A stretch of 64,000 nucleotides of DNA from Phaeosaccion multiseriatum (Eukaryota > Ochrophyta, other classes). The notes beneath the pieces are model-generated. The model searched no databases, was not told where the DNA came from, and was given only the letters and a program-made list of their open reading frames with translations. The DNA is taken from NCBI GenBank assembly GCA_965112735.1, contig OZ218965.1, positions 1,984,001 through 2,048,000 of the forward strand, in the 5' to 3' direction. Position numbers and translations under genes: made by a program. Positions 1 to 12,700 of the stretch are shown here, piece by piece; the first letter of the stretch is position 1; every line of letters begins with the position of its first letter.

Positions 1-2970
1 GAGTAAGCATCGATAAGCAAGCAAGTCGAGGGAAACAAACAAGTGGAGGAGGCCACGGGTTGCTTAGGACGGAGGAAAGGAACGAGCGAGGCATAACAGT
101 GCTGTTTATTGTGGTTGGAGGCCCGGGCACACAGCATTGGGTGGTTTGTGTCATAAAACGCGCCCGTGGATACTCCGAAAGAACCATGGCATGCGGATGG
201 TGACAGAAGCAACAGATAGATTTTGGCCAGGCGGTAGGAGCGAAGCAAGCAACTGGTGGTGCCTGATACTCACATTACAGGACTGAAGGCCTTCGCAGGT
301 GGCGGACGACGAGTCCACAAAAAAGCCATACTGTGTGGCGTAGAAGAGTAGTAGGAGAGGGGGGGTGGGAAGAGCAGAGAGCAGGACAGGAGTTCGGAGG
401 GCGTAAGAGGCTTCTTGCTGCCGTGCAGGGCAGGCACGAGCAAGGCACCGAAGGAGCGACTTGGAGACGAGCAGCGGCAGGACAGGGGGGAGGGAGACAC
501 GGACATCATGGCACTGACTGGGCACGCCGCGAGAGCGGAATTGCTTGTTTTGCTGCCACTCGTCCTCACCATACAGGAATAAGGGCCTTCGCAGGAAGCT
601 GTCGAGGCCTCATTAAGCATGATGTACTTGTATGGTGCAGAGAGTAGCAGAGGGGGGGTGGGAAGAGCGGAGAGCAGGGCGGCAGTGAGAGTGCGTAACT
701 AAGGCTCGGAAGGGAAGAAGGCACTGGAGTAGCGAGAAGGGGCGAGCAGGAGCAGGTAGCGAGCATTGCCACAGCAAGGCGAAATCAAGACAAGACGGCA
801 AAATAGAGGACCACGGCTTCGAGGTTAGGCCTGCACATGGGGCGGAGATGTGGTCGAGCACTGCGCCACCCCGGGCCACAGCATCGACCGAGAAGAGCAC
901 GGCATGAGCAGCCAGCACAGGCAGCAAGAGGGAGACACAGACTTGCTGGGCACGCTGCGATGGGACTTATTGTCGTGCCCTGTCTGCCCCATTCTCACCG
1001 GACAGGAAAAGGTGCCTTCGCAGGAAGCCGAGGCCGTTTCCCACAAACTGGTAGTCTGTGTGGTGTAGAGAGTAGGAGAGGGTCGGTGGGAAGAGCTGAG
1101 AGAGATTGACTTCAGAGGGGTGAAAGGCTTGCTTGCAGCCAGGCAACAAGGCACTAGAGGAGCGAGAGAGACGAGAAGGAGGTGCGTAGCGCATCGGCAT
1201 TGCCACAGCCAGCAGGGCGAAATCAAGACAAGACGGCAACACAAGAGGAGGGGATAGAGCGAGAGATACCATGGCTGGCTTCGAGGTTAGGCAAGCGCAT
1301 GGGGCGGAGCAGGCAGGAGGGGACAAGCAAGCAAGGACAGGAAGTGGGCGAGCAGCCACTGCGCCAGCCACCACGGGCCATAGCCTCGGCCGAGAAGAGC
1401 GCTGCATGGGCAGCACAGGCAGCACGAGGGAGACACAGACTTGCTTGCTGGGCACGCCGCGATGGGACTTGTTATTGTCGTGTCCTGTCTGTCCCATCCT
1501 CACCTCACACGCCAGCTTAGCAATACAGGAAGCAGAGGTAGTGCCCCGAAAAACGGCGCCCTGTGGAAGAGCGGAGAGCAGGACGCGGAGGTTCAGAGGG
1601 TGTAAGAGGCTTGCTTGCAGGGAACAAGGCGCTGGAGCGCTGACCGAGAAGACAACAGACGAAGGCTTGGAGGCATATGGGGGGCAAGGAAGAGGGGAGG
1701 GAGGCAGTCGAGGAGCGCTGCAACGCCATTACTTCCTCCAACTTGTTGACCTCACAGGCATCTCCCACACCCGACAATCAACCAGCCACCCAACGAGAGC
1801 AAGCCTAGAGCATTCGCATCCGCAGTTCCTTTGGGCGTCTGCCCACACAGTGACATGTAGGAGTACTCACCCTGCAAGACGACTCTTCCGTACATTGGAC
1901 GGCACAGTCCTTCACGAGTCGACGGAGACGCGGTGGGGAGGAGGGGGTCGGAGCGAAGCAGCAGTCCATATACGCGTACGCACAAACGCGACCAAAAGAG
2001 AGGCATGGAGAGGAGAGAGAAGGGACGTCAGTGAGCAGGGCTCTGAGGAAGACGCCAGGAGTTAAAGAGCCTCCCCACCGGTTGTAGGTAGCTCGGGTTT
2101 GATATGCAGACAGTCCGGCACCTGTCGTGCCCTCCCCGTCCTCTTCCTCCCTTCCCACCCCTTCTCCTCCTCCCATTCCTCCAAGGGCGGGTGACAGTGG
2201 CAACACTCACCACGAATGTGACGTACTGACAGGTGGCAAGCAAGTCACGGGCAATGAGCCACACAGCCAGTCCAGCCGGCAGGATGAGGCGGAGCAGGCC
2301 CAGTAAGGTGGCAGAAGATGCAGGCCATTACCGACGACAGCCCCAGGGGTGGAGGGAAGCAAGGAAGCACGGCAGGGCGGGGAAGAGCAGCGCAAGGCCA
2401 CCAGGAGGGAGTGCCAGAGAAGGCTGGGTAGGTAAGCACTTGACACAAGATATAGCCAGGAAACAACACAGCCCCTTCAAACAGGAGAGTGGGCCAGCCG
2501 TTAGCTACCGCCCCGGTTGGGGGCGGGGGGGAGCGACAAGGTCCCGACTCAAGGGGACGAGGTGAAAGAATGATGAGCGGGTACCCACCTTGCAGGTCAC
2601 TCCGGTGCAGATGATGGGATTGGCTTCATCAGGAGAAGCGCAGGTGCAGGTACCGGCAGTGCCGGAAGTCAAGTCGTACCCTCCCTCTCCGGTGCAGACA
2701 TCGTCCAACACTGGTCCACGGCAATCAAATGCCATAGGAAAAGGAAAGAAGTTGTTTCGGGACAGGAGGAGGAGGAGGACGAGGAGGAGGAGGTTGTGAT
2801 GGTGGTGGTGGATGAGGAGGAGGAGGAGTTGAGGCCGAAGGAGAAACGTGGGTCCGCTTAGACTGTACTCCTTCTCTACAACCTTCGCTGATGGGGGTGG
2901 ACTGCAACTCCTGCACCAACAAGCCCACCACGAGCAGCAGTGGGCGGAGACGCGAAGAAGAGGACTTCAT
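1..2970 (-). CDS. Secreted Cys-rich micro-exon repeat protein, paralogue 1 (3' part outside window)
   Basis: Eight exons, 5' to 3' on the minus strand: 2883-2970, 2589-2710, 2211-2225, 1871-1909, 1504-1560, 999-1055, 570-626 and 274-330. The model then leaves the left edge. The first exon encodes a signal peptide starting MKSSSSRLRPLLLVVGLLVQ, so the product should be secreted or on the surface. The second exon is Cys-rich (CTGEGGYD...CTCASPDEANPIICTGVTCK). The last four exons are each exactly 57 nt and encode 19-residue repeats ending in C-x5-C-x, for example YGFFVDSSSATCEGLQSCN and TTSLWETASASCEGTFSCP. Every junction has AG/GT and phases match (first intron phase 1, the rest phase 0). It closely matches the second half of the neighbouring 6714-16013 gene, introns included, so it is a recent tandem paralogue. 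Its function is unknown; a cell-surface adhesive or wall role is inference. Confidence 0.72.
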
Positions 2971-4015
2971 CTCCTGGTGGCTGGGTGTGGCTGAGGAGGG
3001 CGAGTCAGGCAGGAGGGAGGAGGAGACCGGAGGAGGGAGGAGGCAGGGGCGGGGGTAGCATCGTTGATCAGCAGGCAGGAGCGAGCCTCTCAGCCCAGCC
3101 AAGCAAGCAAAGCAGTGCAAGTCAAACAAGCACACCAACACGTGGGCACCAGGCCAGGGAACAGCTAGTTATGGTCGCTCTCATCACCAGATAGACAGGC
3201 CCACTCAGGAAGCCGTCTCTTGCAGTGGCACGGGACTGAAAGAAGGGCCACGCACAAGCAACAGCCAAAAACAACAAACAAGCAACAAGGGCCAGCAGCA
3301 TTTCGGGACTGCCTGTTGTCACTGGCCCACCAGCAACAGCAGGCAGAGGATCCCCCCTTTCATCTCTCTTACCTTCTCTCTCCTTCTTGTGTCTCTGTCT
3401 TGTTGATCCCTCTCTTCCTCGCTTCCTTGAAGTAAGCAAGCAAGACCCTACGAATTCGGAGTTTCAAATGGCACGGACAAGGGGCGAGGAGCACTTGCGG
3501 GACCAGGAGCGAGGAGCAGCGGCAGCAGCAGCAGCGACAGCAGCGACAGCAGCAGCAGCAGCTGCAGCCCGAACTAAAAAGAAAGGTCGTAAATGCGAAA
3601 CAAAAAAAGTGTAATGGTAAAGCAGCGGGTTTGCCCCCTCCGACGGCGGCCTGGCTAATTAGATTATTAGAGGCGGCGAGGGTGCAGCATACCTTCAAGC
3701 GCATGAAGTACTTCCACACTCTGCCAAGGGTAGAGGGCTTAAGATAGAGGGCGGGGCGTGATAACACCATCGAAATTGTCTTACACTTTCCCTCGGTTCA
3801 GGGTTCAGGTGTCACAGACCGGCTCAGCCAGGGCTTCAGCAGCTGTAGGAGGGGGGGCAAAAGGCCGCGCAAAGGCACCAGAGGGACACTTTAGTTCGTA
3901 TTCTGCGCCCTACAAGCGGGGGAAGTACGTGTGGAGGAGGAAAAGCGGCAGACAACGGAGACAGTGGCACTAGAGAAGAGAGGAGGGGCAGAGAGAGAGA
4001 GAGCGAGCGAGGAGG
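2971..4015. promoter_or_regulatory. Upstream region of paralogue 1, duplicated from or to 16014-16960
   Basis: No convincing gene. The first 500 bases match the region upstream of the paralogue 2 start, so the promoter was duplicated with the gene. A CAG-rich stretch lies at 3515-3565. About 3650-3970 matches 16620-16930 and contains fragments with no intact reading frame, probably transposon debris. No TATA or other core element could be assigned. Confidence 0.45.
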
Positions 4016-6254
4016 ATGAAAGCAATAGGAGGGAAGAGGAGAGAGAGCAAGATATCTGTGCGGGTGGAAGCGGAGAGGAGGGGAGTACACATAATGCGGG
4101 CACAATCAGAGAGACGGCAGCTGGGAAAGGGGAGTAAGAGTGGAGTGACGAGGAGATGGAATGCAACAGCTTGTAAGGCATTAGATGAAGCTGAGGCAAG
4201 CCAAGCTCGTCAGCAGCAGCTAAAGGAGGCCATAGCTGTCGCTGACGCTGGCTTAAATGAGCTAAGAAAAAAGCACGTTGGGAAGCCAGGCCGGTAGCTA
4301 CACCGCAAAAGAACGAGCACAGAAGAACGCGCTGGCAGGATCAGTGACGGAACGCCAAGGAGAAGGTAAGATTCTGATTCTACCCTCCGTCCCTTCCTCC
4401 CCCCCCCCCTCCCGCCCCCCGCACCTCCCCTTACTTCAAGCGCCTTAATCTCCTCTCCACAATTCCCCCCCCCACCCACCCCCCACCCACCCTCTTGTCT
4501 CCGACGTGCATCACCTCCAAGCGTCTCCTCCCAGGGGAGGTGGAGAAGGTGCAGGAGCTGACTCCAAAGGTTCAGCAGGATCTGCTCAAGGCGGCTGGAG
4601 GGGCGCGCGCTAATCGCCACTCTGGTCCTGCTCACGTTCCGAAGGGAAGACTGCCTGCCGCAGGAGAGATGGACCGGCCGCCGCCAACGAACACCAGGAG
4701 GGAGAGGAAGAGGAGGAGGAAGGCCGTGAAGAAGGGCGAGAAGCGGCTGAGGTTGACGCTGTGGACCCCAAGTACCGCAGAATGACAGCGGCACAGGAGG
4801 AGTTCAACACGCAGACGAGGGACAAATGGAAGAAGGGAAAGGGCACATCATCGAAGGTGAGGATGCTATCAGCCGCGCGCCTTACACTGTGATGCTCTTC
4901 TCTCTTCTCTCCGTCGTACCTCTGCAGAATGCTTGCTCACTGCTGGCTCCACGCTCCCCTATCCTCATGGCTGACATTGTTTCAGGGCTCCCGATACTTT
5001 CATCCCTCGGATCCCCTCGCCTGCCGCGTATGGCACCCGCTCCGTCTACTTCGTCTACTTCTACTCTCCAGAGGTGGACAGCGATGTGCATGTCTGCAGA
5101 GGATGTGACAAAGGGGAAGAATACGTTGCCGTGTTCTACCTGCGGGTGGGAGGCAGCTGAGGTGGGGAAGGTTACGAGGCACGGCTACACCGAGTAGCAA
5201 GAAGGCCATCCGCATTGTGGGAGTGGAGGACCACACATACCTCATGAGCACTCGCCACTACTGCGCGTGGTGCAAAAAGGAGGCAAAGCGTGGCCCCTGA
5301 CATGCTTCTGAGACACGCCAGCCCAGAAGCAGGAAGCAGGCCGGCTGGCGCCGGCCAGAAGCAGGAAGCAGGGTCGCCTCAGAAGCATGTCAGGGGCCGA
5401 CTACGAGGAGGAGAAGAGGAGGATTTGGAAGGACAAGCAGTATACCTTCTCCGCCTACAACAGCCGCGTCACACGCCACCTCGTGGCACGATTCCCGTGG
5501 GTGGCAGCCAGTCGGGCTGCCGGCCGGCCTTCATTGTTGGGGAGGGGCTTGCACAGCAGTGAGCCAAGGGCTTGCACAGATGATCTTGCGGCATTGCTCC
5601 AGCGGCGGTAATGGCTGGCCACGGACTATCCAAGAATTTGGCGGAGCTCCGAGCAGAACAGTTTACTCGGGCGCAGATACAGTACTACGGGGCTGCGGTG
5701 TGCACAGGGAGTACGAAGTGGCCTGCCGCGGGAAGCAGCGGAGGCCAGCAGAAGGATATGAAGGACTTTTTCACAAGCGGTCGCACGGTCAATGAAGGAG
5801 GCGCGAGCAGCGGCGCGGATGGAGCTCAAAGAGACCCATAGTCGTTGAGCCCCTCACGACGCAGCTGTACGGGGCGTACACGCCCGGCCATGGGCTCGTG
5901 CGGCGGATCTTCAAGGAGCTCACGCAGATGAGGTACGCTGACATGTGCAACTGGCGAGCGTCCACGATAGGAGGCACCACGGTGGCCACTGATCACAGCA
6001 TGAAAATTGCCAAGGATGCTGAAGAAGAGGGCGCACGAGCAGGAACCAGTCAGCTCACGGCGTTTTCAAACGCAGTCAATGCCCCTCTGAGTTGTGGGAT
6101 TGTCCAGTCTTTCGGAGTAGTGCTTGGTGACGGACTGGTCGACGGCACGGGAGCTCATGGATCAGCATGGTGGCAGCATATAAGAGGGATCACCGATTTG
6201 TTGGAGAGTTTGTGCGCTATCGAGAATGTGGGCGATTATATGCATATTATTTAG
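4016..6254 (+). mobile_element. Decayed DDE-type transposon coding region
   Basis: Several broken plus-strand reading segments share the order of a zinc-ribbon plus RNase-H-fold transposase. A coiled-coil-like piece lies near 4165-4290, and an acidic/basic segment ends at a good donor near 4857. A C-x2-C...C-x2-C ribbon near 5130-5275 (TCGW...YCAWCKK) is broken by a stop and a one-base frame change at about 5197. A helical piece follows near 5611-5700. A segment near 5860-6140 contains TDHSMKIAK, which looks like the first catalytic Asp strand of such transposases. The order resembles DUF6729-type transposase genes, judged from memory of the family. Stops and frame changes make it a pseudogene, and no terminal repeats were found. 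An inverted fragment of the same sequence lies at 17024-17175. Confidence 0.45.
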
Positions 6255-6713
6255 GATTTGGGACCGGGAAAGTGCGTTTTCCTCAAATCGCAGACACCCT
6301 ATATATTATTTATTCTTTAAAATTGAAATTAATTGAAATTAAAGTATGCCGTAAAAAGGCTATTGCAGACCCCCCCCCCTTGAGGCAACTCCAAGGCCCC
6401 CCGTACCTACACTCTTTGGTATTGAATATGTGAATGGAAGCGTGCCTCGATTGGGATCCATCCATCATACAGAATGAAGGAAAGAAAAAGAAAAAAGACA
6501 TCGCCAGCACAACAGCCCGTACAAGCCAAGAGCTGTGGCCTCCCCCCAACGCCCAACTAAAAAAACCAAAAGCAAAGAAGAAAAAACCCAAACAGAAGGA
6601 AGCGGCCATCGTACAATAAGAAGCATGCCGGAGCGAGGCTATCAGCATGGAGAAAGACTGCAACCTAGCTACACGCACCAGAGAAGATGAATCGAGGAGT
6701 GCCGGTAGCACGC
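6255..6713. other. Non-coding stretch downstream of paralogue 2
   Basis: AT-rich sequence (6295-6350) followed by a C-run (6370-6378) and a Lys-rich open frame (6434-6619) with no recognisable homology. It probably contains the 3' end and polyadenylation region of the minus-strand gene ending at 6714. No gene supported. Confidence 0.4.
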
Positions 6714-9700
6714 TCAGCGACCACCGGACTGCGCGGCCTCCACACTGCAGCTGCGGAGGGACGCGCCCGTGACCACGAAGCTTCCCTCCACTGCCGCGCC
6801 CTTAATGCCGAATGCGCTTGGGAGGAGAATATCGTCCACCACAGCGCTGACGCTGCACGTCGTAGGGCCCGTGCTATCGACGGCACACGCCTGCTTGGCC
6901 AGGAGTGGGTAGGCGCCTCCGTCTTGCTGTATGTACACCTCCACAACTCGCTCCTCGCCGGCCTCAATGGCGGCGACTGTATACGTGATCGTGTACACCT
7001 GGCCGGCGACGGGGATGTCCAAGGCCTGGTACAGCTGCATGTGCCAATCCCTTTCCGCCGCCGTCTGGACGCTGTACAGGGCTCCGCTACTCGTGGCGGT
7101 AATGCTGCCCTCGAGGGAGGTGTCGGCGGTCCTGACGTATGTGTTCCAAGATTCCAGGCCGGCGTCGAAGTCCGGGTTGGACAAAAGGTTGGCGGTGCTG
7201 GAGGGGCAGCTCAGGGGGGGCTCCGGCGGAGTCACACACAGCGCGGCCCCCGTCAGAGTGTACTTCCCCCCCTCCTCTCTGGCGGCTTCGTGCTCGAAGC
7301 CGAACTTGATCGGCACGTTCACGTCGTCAAGCACCGCGGAAGCCGTACACACCGTTGTCGAGCCGAACCCCCCGGGCTCACCAACGGAGCACTTTGTCCT
7401 GCCGAACACGTCATACAGGCCTCCGTTCTGCTGGATGTACGCCCGCCCGGCGCCTCCCTCGCCAGCCGCGGCCTCCATCACAAAGGTCAGAGTATACACT
7501 TGCCCGGAGACGCGCACGGCGACGGTCTGGAAGATTTGCATGTGCCAGTCGCTCTGGCCAGGCGTCTCGATGTCGAACAAGGCTCCGCTGCCCGCGTCCG
7601 TGATGCTCCCCGCGAGGGAGGTGTCGGTCTTCTTGACGAAGATTGACCAACGCTCCAGGCCGCCGGCGAAGCCCGGGTTACGCAAAAGGTTCACGCTGCC
7701 AGCGGGGCAGATCGGAACCGGCAGGACGGGCGGGACTGTGGGGTCTGTGGTTGGGACTGTGGACAGCGAAGATTGTCCATACATCCAGGGACATCGGGGG
7801 GGGGGGGCAAAAAAACAAAGAGGTATGAGGGCGGAAGGGGGGCATGTTAAGCGGCGAAGGTAGGGACCAGCGCAAGGGAATAAGGCGGAAGCAAGCAAGC
7901 TCCGCGATTACAACTGATCAAGCAGCAGCGCCGCCAGCGCTCACACACTCACCGACGAAAGTGTAATCGGGGGCTCGTGTGTCGAGCGCCTCGTCCAGCA
8001 CGACATCCGAGTGTCGGGTGAGGAGCACGGTGGTGCCCACGATGGCGGCCCGGTTGCCCCTGTTCTTAATGCGGATGCTGCTCATTTGGAGGCCAGGGTT
8101 CAGGTTGAACGTGAACGTCAGCGACCCTCCATTCCCGCTGACACCGCAGAAAGAGGAGTCGTCCCCGTCGTCGCACTGGTCAGGCGTCTGCGAGGCCGGC
8201 GGTGGGCCGCTGGCTATGATGGAGGCGGGAGGGATCTTGGCGCCGTCTTGGTCGAAGGCCGTGACTTCCCCCAGCTGCAGCGACTTGTCGCTCGGGGATG
8301 CGATGACCAGCACATACTGGGCTGTTGTTGCAAAGAAAAACACCCACAAGCGGAAACAAGAGGCAGAGATGAGGCGAGGGGGGCGGTGACGAAACACACG
8401 CAAAACGTAAGAAGAGGCCGTGCGCTGGACGCTGGTGCGTGTGGACAGATGGACGAAGCAAGCAAGGCCCAGGAAGTCCAACCAATCCTTGCTTCAGGTG
8501 CTTTCCGCGCCTTTATGCCAGGCAGCGGCCAGGCAGCAGAGGCAGCGTCTAGCTAAGCCCGTGGGGGACGTCCACAACCTCTACAACCTCCCTCAGTCAT
8601 GCACTGACAAGTTTGGGCGCTTGCGTGCTCTTACCTCCACACTTGATGGTGTCAGCGGGGCTATTGGTGTTGCAAGCAAGGCCGAAGGGGGCGCCGGGGG
8701 GTGCAGAGGCAGGGAAGGAGTGAACGGCAGGCAAGCGAGAATGAGGAGGCGACACACAAGGGGGCGGGCGGGATGACGAAAGAGAGCCAGTGCGAAGGAG
8801 TGGGCAATAGGTGCTCGTGCGGTGGGAGGCACAGGCAGGGCCGTGAGATAAAGGGCCATGATGGCCTGGTTACGACGTGCACACCCCGCATAGTCAGCTA
8901 GCTCTACCTGCGACAACGTACCAGTACGGACCGCCACAGCATGATGCTGGACTGATGTTCTGTTGGTCAAGGCCGAGGGAAGAGCGTGGCAGAGAGACGG
9001 ACGGTTACAATGGTATACTCACTTAGCCCCCACCCTGCCTCTCGTCTGCCATGACAGCCCCACCCACCTGGATAGAATCGCAGGCCTCGCTAGTCTCGCA
9101 CGTTACCGAGGCCTGCTGGTACAAGAAAGGACGCTGCAGGGTGCAAAGGTTGGGGGGGGGGGGGGGGGCACGGCGAGAGCAATGCAGCAGCCAGTGGAAA
9201 GCATTGCTTTTGAGGAGGGTGGCATCAAGTGCTGAAAGCGCTGCCTGCATCATGGACCAGTAGTGTAATCGACTTACAGTGCACGAACGTCGCCCGCTGC
9301 ATGTCACGTGAGCGGTGCACTCATCTGCTTCCCCGTAAGAGCTGCTGGAGGTGGCACTCAGCGTGGTAGGGCAATCCTCCACCATATCACAAACTTCCAC
9401 TCCCTGTGGAGCGAAAAGCAGTGAGTGACAGAGTAAGCAAGCAAGTCGAGGGAAACAAACAAGTGGAGCAGGCCACGGGTTGCTTAGGACGGAGGAAAGG
9501 AACGAGCGAGGCATAACAGTGCTGTTTATGGTGGTTGGAGGCCCGGGCACACAGCATTGGGTGGTTTGTGTCATAGAACGCGCCCGCGGATACCACTCCG
9601 AAAGAACTGAGAAAGGAGACACCATGGCCAGCGGATGGTGACAGAAGCAACAGACAGATTTTGGCCAGGCGGTGAGAGCGAAGCAACTGGTGGTGCCTGA

Positions 9701-12700
9701 TACTCACATCACAGGACTGAAGGCCTTCGCAGGTGGCGGACGACGAGTCCACAAAAAAGCCAGCCTGTGTGGTGTAGAAGAGTAGGAGGGGGGGGTGGGA
9801 AGAGCAGAGAGCAGGACAGGAGGTCGGAGGGCGTAAGAGGCTTGCTGCCGTGCAGGGCAGGCACGAGCAAGGCACCGGAGGAGCGACTTGGAGACGAGCA
9901 GCGGCAGGACAGGGGGGAGGGAGACACGGACATCATGGGCACGCCACAAACTTGTTTTGCTGCCGCTCGTCCTCACCGAACAGGAAAGAGTGCCTTTGCA
10001 GGAAGCTGTCGAGGCGTTATTAAGTATGATGTACTTGTGTGCGTGGTGCAGAGAGTAGCAGAGGGGGGGTGGGAAGAGCGGAGAGCAGGACACCAGCAGT
10101 GAGAGTGCGTAACTAAGGCTCGGAAGGGAAGAAGGCACTGGAGTAGCGAGAAGGGGCGAGCAGGAGCAGGTAGCGAGCATTGCCACAGCAAGGCGAAATC
10201 AAGACAAGACGGCAACATAGAGGACCACGGCTTCGAGGTTAGGCCTGCACATGGCTGGGGCGGACATGTGGTCGGGCACTGCGCCGCCACGGGCCATAGC
10301 ATCGGCCGAGAAGAGCACGGCATGAGCAGCACAGGCAGCAAGAGGGAGACACAGACTTGCTTGCTGGGCACGCCGCGATGGGACTTGTTGTCGTGTCCTG
10401 TCTGCCCCATACTCACCGAACAGGAATCAGGGCCTTCGCAGGACGCCGAGGCCGTTTCCGCCAAACTGGTATCCTGTGTGGTGTAGAGAGTAGGAGAGGG
10501 TCGGTGGGAAGAGCTGAGAGAGATTGACTTCAGAGGGCGTAAAAGGCACTCTTGCCACAGCCAGCCAGCAGGGCGAAATCAAGACAAGACGGCAACACAA
10601 GAGGAGGGGATAGAGCTAGAGCATATACCACGGCTTCGAGGTTAGGCAAGCACATGGGGCGGAGCAGGAGGGGACAAGCAAGGACAGGAAGTGGGCGAGC
10701 AGCCACTGCGCCACCACGGGCCATAGCCTCGGCCGAGAAGAGCGCTGCATGGGCAGCACAGGCAGCACGAGGGAGACACAGACTTGCTTGCTGGGCACGC
10801 CGCGATGGGACTTGTTTTTGTCGTGTCCTGTCTGTCCCATCCTCACCTCACACGCCAGGAAAGCAATACAGGAAGCAGAGGTAGTGCCCCGAAAAACGGC
10901 GCCCTGTGGAAGAGCGGAGAGCAGGACGCGGAGGTTCAGAGGGCGTAAGAGGCTTGCTTGCAGGGAACAAGGCGCTGGAGCGCTGACCGAGAAGACAACA
11001 GACGAAGGCTTGGAGGCATATGGGGGGCAAGGAAGAGGGGAGGGAGGCAGTCGAGGAGCGCTGCAACGCCATTGCTTCCTCCAACTTGTTGACCTCACAA
11101 GCATCTCCCACACCCGACAATCAACCAGCCACCCAACGAGAGCAAGCCTAGAGCATTCGCATCCGCAGTTCCTTGGGGCGTCTGCCCACACGGTGACATG
11201 TAGGAGTGCTCACCGCGCAAGACGACTCTTCCGTACATTGGACGGCACAGTCCTTCACGAGTCGATGGAGATGCGGTGGGGAGGAGGGGGTCGGAGCGAA
11301 GCAGCAGTCCATGTGCGCATACGCACAAACGCGACCAAAAGAGAGGCATGGAGAGGAGAGAGAAGGGACGTCAGTGAGCAGGGCTCTGAGGAAGACGCCA
11401 GGAGTTAAAGAGCCTCCCCACCGGTTGTAGGTAGCTCGGGTCTGAAAGGAGACAGTCCGGCACCTGTTCGTGCGCTCCCCGTCCTCTTCCTCCCCCCCAC
11501 CCCCCTCCTACTCCCATTCCACCAAGGGCGAGTGACAGTGGCAACACTCACCACGAATGTGACGCTCTGACAGGCGGCAAGTCACGGGCAATGAGCCGCA
11601 CAGCCAGTCCCGCCGGCAGGGTGAGGCGGAGCAGGCCCAGTAAGATGGCAGCAGATGCAGGCCATTACCGACGACAGCCCCAGGGGTGGAGGGAAGCAAG
11701 GAAGCACGGCAGGGCAGGGAAGAGCAGCGCAAGGCCACCAGGAGGGAGTGCCAGAGAAGTCTGGGTAGGTAAGCACTTGACACAACATAGGCAGGAAACA
11801 ATACAGCCCCCTTCAAACAGGAGAGTGGACCAGCCGTTAGCTACCGCCCCGGTTGGGGGCGGGGGGGAGCGACAAGGTCCCGACTCAAGGGGACGAGGTG
11901 AAAGAATGATGAGCGAGTACCCACCTGGCAGGTCACTCCGGTGCAGATGATGGGATTGGCTTCATCAGGAGAAGCGCAGGTGCAGGTACCGGCAGTGGTG
12001 GGAGGCGAGTCGTACCCTCCCTCGCCCGTGCAGAGATCGGCCCACACAGGGTCAGGACCGGGAGTTGAGGGGGACGTGGGGGAGGGGGTCACGGGGGAGG
12101 CTGGTGGTAGTGGTGGTGGTGGGGGAAGAGGTGGTGGTGGTGGTGGTGGTGGTGGTGGTGGTGGTGGTGGTGGTGGTGGAGGTGGTGGTGGAGGAGGCGG
12201 AGGAGGAGGAGGAGGAGGAGGAGGAGGAGGAGGAGGAGGAGGCGGAGGCGGAGGAGGAGGAGGAGGAGGAGGAGGAGGAGGAGGAGGAGGAGGAGGAGGA
12301 GGAGGAGGAGGAGGAGGAGGAGGAGGAGGAGGAGGAGGAGGAGGAGGAGGAGGAGGAGGAGGAGGAGGAGGAGGAGGAGGAGGAGGAGGAGGAGGAGGAG
12401 GAGGAGGAGGAGGAGGAGGAGGAGGAGGAGGAGGAGGAGGAGGAGGAGGAGGAGGAGGAGGAGGAGGAGGAGGAGGAGGAGGAGGAGGAGGAGGAGGAGG
12501 AGGAGGAGGAGGAGGAGGAGGAGGAGGAGGAGGAGGAGGAGGAGGAGGAGGAGGAGGAGGAGGAGGAGGAGGAGGAGGAGGAGGAGGAGGAGGAGGAGGA
12601 GGAGGAGGAGGAGGAGGAGGAGGAGGAGGAGGAGGAGGAGGAGGAGGAGGAGGAGGAGGAGGAGGAGGAGGAGGAGGAGGAGGAGGAGGAGGAGGAGGAG

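Larger units (their letters stand above)
1..4060. repeat. Segmental duplication, copy A
   Basis: Positions 1-2470 match 9432-11812 (copy B) almost base for base through both exons and introns. About 2990-4060 matches 16030-16960 (copy C), including the upstream region of the signal-peptide exon. Copies are collinear on the same strand. The outer limits are approximate because they were judged by eye. Confidence 0.8.

Noticed and set aside
6931-7863. Plus-strand 310-319-residue open frames opposite the CBM-like exon
   Set aside because: They are antisense to a frame with clear tandem domain homology and in-phase splice sites. No independent coding signal.
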